Part shown: positions 7,250 to 9,538 of the stretch, piece by piece
Layout of the letters: each line of letters begins with the position of its first letter
Numbering within the stretch: the stretch's first letter is position 1
NCBI GenBank assembly: GCA_026990885.1
Contig: JALXCO010000302.1
Span: forward strand, 1 to 9,538
Direction of reading: 5' to 3'
Length of the DNA: 9,538 nucleotides
DNA from: Desulfurococcales archaeon
GTDB taxonomy: Archaea > Thermoproteota > Thermoprotei_A > Sulfolobales > AG1
Program-made: the position numbers and the translations under genes
The notes under the pieces: model-generated
Told to the model about the DNA's origin: nothing
Databases searched by the model: none
What the model saw: only the letters and a program-made list of their open reading frames with translations

Positions 7250-7334
7250 GCATATTTTAGCTAATAATATTAATGATTTTAGAAGGAATTATATGATTGT
7301 TCAAGCATATTTTTTAATTTTAAATAGCTAATAC
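7250..7334. promoter_or_regulatory. Divergent promoter region with a split direct repeat
   Basis: This 85-base AT-rich spacer separates the minus-strand amiE-like/anmK pair from the plus-strand SIS gene, so it must hold both promoters. Candidate TATA boxes are TTTTTTAA and TTTTAAAT on the plus strand (about 7311-7325) and CTAAAAT on the minus strand (about 7276-7282). GCATATTTT and TAGCTAATA occur fused at 7250-7266, then again at 7305-7313 and 7325-7333 with twelve extra bases between them. Each copy abuts a start codon. A shared regulator site is possible. TAGCTA is also common inside genes of this window, which weakens the case. Confidence 0.5.
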
Positions 7335-8099
7335 ATGAAATGTGTGCCTAGGTGGTATCTATTGGGCTCAATCAAAAATTATGCAGGCATGATCTTCGAG
7401 ATCATGAATAGAATCATTGAAGAGGAGAGCGAATCGATCGAGAAGGCATCCGACGAGATAGCTAGAGCCATAGAGAATAAGGGCTTCATATATATATTCG
7501 GTAGCGGGCACTCATCCCTAATAGCTCTAGAGGCATTCTATAGGGCTGGCTCCCTAGCCAATATATATCCATTGATAGACCTATCCCTCGCAGGGCTGAG
7601 CGGAGCGTTTAGAAGCAGCTTCCTCGAGAAGGTATCGGGGTACGCATCAAGCATATTGAACTCGATCAATGTGAAGCCCGGATCCGTTATAATAATACAT
7701 AGCGTCTCAGGAAAGAACGCGGCACCGGTGGAGATGGCTTATGAAGCTAAGAGGAGAGGGTTAAGGGTTATCGCTATAACCTCCTATGAGTTCTCTAAGG
7801 TGCTTAAACCCGACAACCCGCTTGGGCTAAAGCTATATGATCTTGCTGATGTAGTAATAGACAACCACGTACCCTATGGAGACGCTGTATACCCGATCAA
7901 CGGAACAAATATTAGAATGGGCCCTATATCAACAATCATTGGCGCCTTCATAATACATGCACTCATGATCAGAGCAGTAGAGAAACTGGTGGAGAAGGGA
8001 TACAGCCCCGACATCTGGCTAAGCGCAAATACAGAGGGGGGCCGAGAGAATAATGAGAGGCTTATAAAGAAGTATCTAGACGCTATAAAACCTCTATAA
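7335..8099 (+). CDS. SIS-domain phosphosugar-binding protein, COG4821/UPF0309 group
   Basis: Single SIS (sugar isomerase) domain protein of 254 residues, matching the COG4821/UPF0309 group of uncharacterised phosphosugar-binding proteins. Signatures are an N-terminal helix ESESIEKASDEIARAI (31-46), FGSGHSSLIALEAFYRAG (55-72), SVSGKNAAPVEMA (123-135), ITSYEFSK (148-155), DNHVPYGDA (176-184), GPISTIIG (196-203) and ANTEGG (231-236). The family has no established reaction. It lacks the GAGTSGR loop and length (about 300) of MurQ, yet it sits beside anmK, where a MurNAc-6-phosphate etherase would be expected. Isomerase, epimerase or regulator roles are alternatives. Start: the ATG here would need a leaderless message. 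A TTG at 7362 has AGGTGG six bases upstream and matches the family N-terminus better, giving 245 residues. The gene is divergent from the amiE-like gene and overlaps the GH84 stop by six bases. Confidence 0.85.
   Translation: MKCVPRWYLLGSIKNYAGMIFEIMNRIIEEESESIEKASDEIARAIENKGFIYIFGSGHSSLIALEAFYRAGSLANIYPLIDLSLAGLSGAFRSSFLEKVSGYASSILNSINVKPGSVIIIHSVSGKNAAPVEMAYEAKRRGLRVIAITSYEFSKVLKPDNPLGLKLYDLADVVIDNHVPYGDAVYPINGTNIRMGPISTIIGAFIIHALMIRAVEKLVEKGYSPDIWLSANTEGGRENNERLIKKYLDAIKPL
7350..7355 (+). promoter_or_regulatory. Shine-Dalgarno-like site suggesting a later start of the SIS gene
   Basis: AGGTGG lies six bases before an in-frame TTG at 7362 (codon 10 of the longer reading). The TATA candidate TTTTAAATA at 7318-7326 would place transcription start close to 7347, downstream of the ATG at 7335. 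Both hints favour the shorter product, though a leaderless ATG start remains possible. Confidence 0.35.
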
Positions 8100-9320
8100 C
8101 CGATGATCAGCCTGTTTTTGGTTTGTCTCCAGCCATTCAGGAAAAGATCTTTTCGAATGCCCTAAAACAGCCATCATAGCTTTATCCGAGATGGGAGGCG
8201 AGTACAGACCCCCTAGCTGAACCCTATATCCATCAACAATAGGCGGGGCTCTAAGCCTCTCACCTCTAGCTATGGCCCCAGCAATAGTTATGGAGGCCTC
8301 GATATAGGGGTTCATCTCCTCAAGGATCTTTCTACCCGCAAGCCTTTCTCTTAGTTTTTTAATCGAACCAGCAATACTGCGGTGGTTAAGGCTGTCTATA
8401 ACCAGATCGCTATCAGGCGCCATTGGGGATGCCGCATTTAGATCTATAAAGACCCTCATCTCTTCAGCTGCATCACTAATGCCTAGTATATTGAATAGCT
8501 CCTCCATATCTCTAGACTCCCCACCCCTAAGCATGTGTGCGGCTAGATAAATAGGTATCTTGGATAGCTCAGCCTCATTCATAGGATTGAATACATACCC
8601 GGATACATTCTCCATCATGCTCCGATCCCTTCCAACATAGCCTCCTAGATGAAGCCTTAGGTATCCCCTAACCCTAAAGAAGTCATTTACAGGGTAGTTA
8701 TCCCATATAAACGGCTTTCTCCCAGTGATCTCCATGAACCTATATATATCCCCTAAATCAAAGCTCGGAGAAACAACATGAGTGCCGGTCCACATAATAT
8801 CTACTCTTCTATCTAGAAGACTAGCGATTTCAGCAAGGTAATCCTGCTTAAACCCCCAGTAGTGGGTGGGGCATAGAATCAGTCTATCGATACCCAACTC
8901 CTCCAAGACATGGTTGGCGACATGCGCCTGTGCCTCGGCGAGTGTATCGAATCCTCCTCTAACCTTCGGCTCTATATCATCAAACAATAGAGCTAACCTA
9001 TCTAAACCCATATTCACGAAAACAGACAGCTTATCCACCAGCGCATCGAGATCCTTGCTGGAGCCGTAATCGATATCTAGCCCGGGTGATATCCCATATA
9101 TGAAATCCACCCCCAAACTCACCGATCTATCCACGAGATCCCTAAACAGCTTCAGTGTATCGTCTGGGTATTTCTTTCTCCACATCCTTCTATGGTACTG
9201 ATCGTCTTTTGGCGCGTATATATATATGTCCAGCCCTATCCTCGCCATGAAATTCAGAAACGATACACGATCACTGAAGCTCCAGGGCTCACCATAGAAA
9301 CCCTCAACTATACCGAGCAT
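8094..9320 (-). CDS. GH84 family beta-N-acetylglucosaminidase
   Basis: Retaining exo-glycosidase of family GH84 (the OGA/NagJ family), which releases terminal beta-linked GlcNAc using the substrate acetamido group. The catalytic barrel starts at the N-terminus. Visible motifs are GIVEGFYGEPWS (3-14), YAPKDDQYHR (35-44), the catalytic aspartate pair Asp114-Asp115 in LLFDDIEP, WTGTHVVS (177-184), WDNYPVND (206-213, whose Trp, Asn and Asp match the sugar-binding residues of clostridial NagJ) and NPMNEAELSKIP (245-256), followed by a helical C-terminus. At 408 residues it is a bare catalytic module with no carbohydrate-binding domains. The reading frame stays open to a TTG at 9458 and contains an ATG at 9431, but this ATG is preferred because GAGGT lies seven bases upstream and the family fold begins at once. 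With no signal peptide it should be cytoplasmic, a possible counterpart of bacterial NagZ. Confidence 0.9.
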   Translation of the reverse strand: MLGIVEGFYGEPWSFSDRVSFLNFMARIGLDIYIYAPKDDQYHRRMWRKKYPDDTLKLFRDLVDRSVSLGVDFIYGISPGLDIDYGSSKDLDALVDKLSVFVNMGLDRLALLFDDIEPKVRGGFDTLAEAQAHVANHVLEELGIDRLILCPTHYWGFKQDYLAEIASLLDRRVDIMWTGTHVVSPSFDLGDIYRFMEITGRKPFIWDNYPVNDFFRVRGYLRLHLGGYVGRDRSMMENVSGYVFNPMNEAELSKIPIYLAAHMLRGGESRDMEELFNILGISDAAEEMRVFIDLNAASPMAPDSDLVIDSLNHRSIAGSIKKLRERLAGRKILEEMNPYIEASITIAGAIARGERLRAPPIVDGYRVQLGGLYSPPISDKAMMAVLGHSKRSFPEWLETNQKQADHRL

Positions 9321-9327
9321 CTCGGGG

Positions 9328-9353
9328 ACCTCTATGCACCACGATATTTTTAA
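9328..9353 (-). promoter_or_regulatory. Ribosome binding site and TATA-like element of the GH84 gene
   Basis: On the minus strand GAGGT (9328-9332) precedes the chosen ATG by seven bases. TTAAAAATAT (9344-9353) is a TATA-like element about 28 bases upstream of that ATG. The two cannot both be used in full, because a start 25 bases after this TATA would remove the GAGGT. A second TATA candidate, CTTATAT (about 9385-9391), would give a leader of about 40 bases that contains it. Confidence 0.35.
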
Positions 9354-9441
9354 TAGCGGTGCTAAAATAATGTTTATTTGGATGATATAAGTAGTCTGCA
9401 CCGAGGCCGGTATGAGGAAGCCCTCGATCATTGACAAGCAG

Positions 9442-9455
9442 TAAATTAATATATA
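9442..9455 (+). promoter_or_regulatory. Possible TATA box of a rightward gene at the window edge
   Basis: TAAATTAATATATA is the most AT-rich stretch between the GH84 start and the right edge. A plus-strand start about 25 bases downstream would fall near 9475-9480, just before the ATG codons at 9484 and 9503. The rest of 9354-9441 holds a more GC-rich block (about 9395-9428) in which no gene or RNA was recognised. Confidence 0.3.
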
Positions 9456-9502
9456 CAAAACATTGTTTCGTTAGCCATCAATAATGAGGGGAACGCATCC
9501 TG

Positions 9503-9538
9503 ATGGTTAGCCTATGCAGGAAGCACTATTCCGATATT
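9503..9538 (+). CDS. Possible 5' fragment of a gene leaving the window
   Basis: From this ATG twelve codons stay open to the end of the window, reading MVSLCRKHYSDI. A purine-rich TGAGGGG (9485-9491) lies eleven bases upstream and a TATA-like element about 50 bases upstream. The fragment is too short for any family assignment. The nearby ATG at 9484 closes after eight codons. This may be the divergent neighbour of the GH84 gene or not a gene at all. Confidence 0.25.
   Translation, partial: MVSLCRKHYSDI

Noticed and set aside
7335..8099. Calling the SIS protein MurQ or a phosphoheptose isomerase (GmhA).
   Set aside because: The MurQ GAGTSGR loop and length are missing, and the motifs fit the separate COG4821/UPF0309 group better.
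9402..9426. Possible RNA hairpin or box C/D-like RNA in the GC-richer block upstream of the GH84 gene.
   Set aside because: Only a five-base stem (CGAGG/CCTCG) forms, and no convincing C or D boxes are present.
9321..9458. N-terminal extension of the GH84 frame, including a hydrophobic stretch that might be a signal peptide.
   Set aside because: It begins at a TTG or at an ATG (9431) without a Shine-Dalgarno site. It lacks a positively charged n-region, runs through AT-rich promoter-like DNA, and the family fold starts at the ATG at 9320, which has GAGGT upstream.
9470..9512. GTTAGCC repeated at 9470-9476 and 9506-9512, with CCATCA and TGATGG as an inverted pair.
   Set aside because: The units are too short and imperfect to claim an attachment site or operator.

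Overview
This window looks like part of the chromosome of a hyperthermophilic archaeon, most likely a member of the Thermoproteota (Crenarchaeota). The evidence is the heavy use of AGA/AGG, ATA and CTA codons, AT-rich spacers with TTTTAAA-type TATA boxes, GGTG/AGGTGAT ribosome binding sites matching the archaeal 16S tail, and compact genes that overlap or nearly abut. I cannot name the species. A PTS-type permease has been reported in the Thermofilum pendens genome, so a Thermoproteales-like host is one reasonable guess.

All eight well-supported genes belong to one theme, the uptake and breakdown of N-acetylated amino sugars. Layout: (1) a plus-strand run with an UlaA/SgaT-type PTS permease (IIC), an UlaB-type IIB protein, a GlmS-like protein and an N-acetylglucosamine-6-phosphate deacetylase (NagA); (2) a minus-strand pair with an AmiE/YbbE-like serine hydrolase overlapping anhydro-N-acetylmuramic acid kinase (AnmK); (3) a plus-strand SIS-domain protein of the COG4821/UPF0309 group, divergent from that pair; (4) a minus-strand GH84 beta-N-acetylglucosaminidase meeting the SIS gene tail to tail. 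The right edge may hold the start of another plus-strand gene. No RNA gene, CRISPR array or mobile element was seen.

Together the genes resemble the muropeptide-recycling routes of bacteria. A glucosaminidase would release GlcNAc, the AmiE-like enzyme would strip the stem peptide, AnmK would turn anhydro-MurNAc into MurNAc-6-phosphate, an etherase would give GlcNAc-6-phosphate, NagA would deacetylate it, and a deaminase would give fructose-6-phosphate. Two steps lack their textbook enzyme. There is no recognisable MurQ etherase, and the COG4821 SIS protein is the natural candidate. There is no NagB deaminase, and the GlmS-like protein is the candidate because its glutaminase half has lost the N-terminal cysteine nucleophile and several glutamine-site residues while the sugar-phosphate isomerase half is intact. 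Crenarchaea have no murein, so the cluster most likely serves to scavenge bacterial wall fragments or a related amino sugar. That pathway is inference; the family assignments rest on motifs visible in the sequence.
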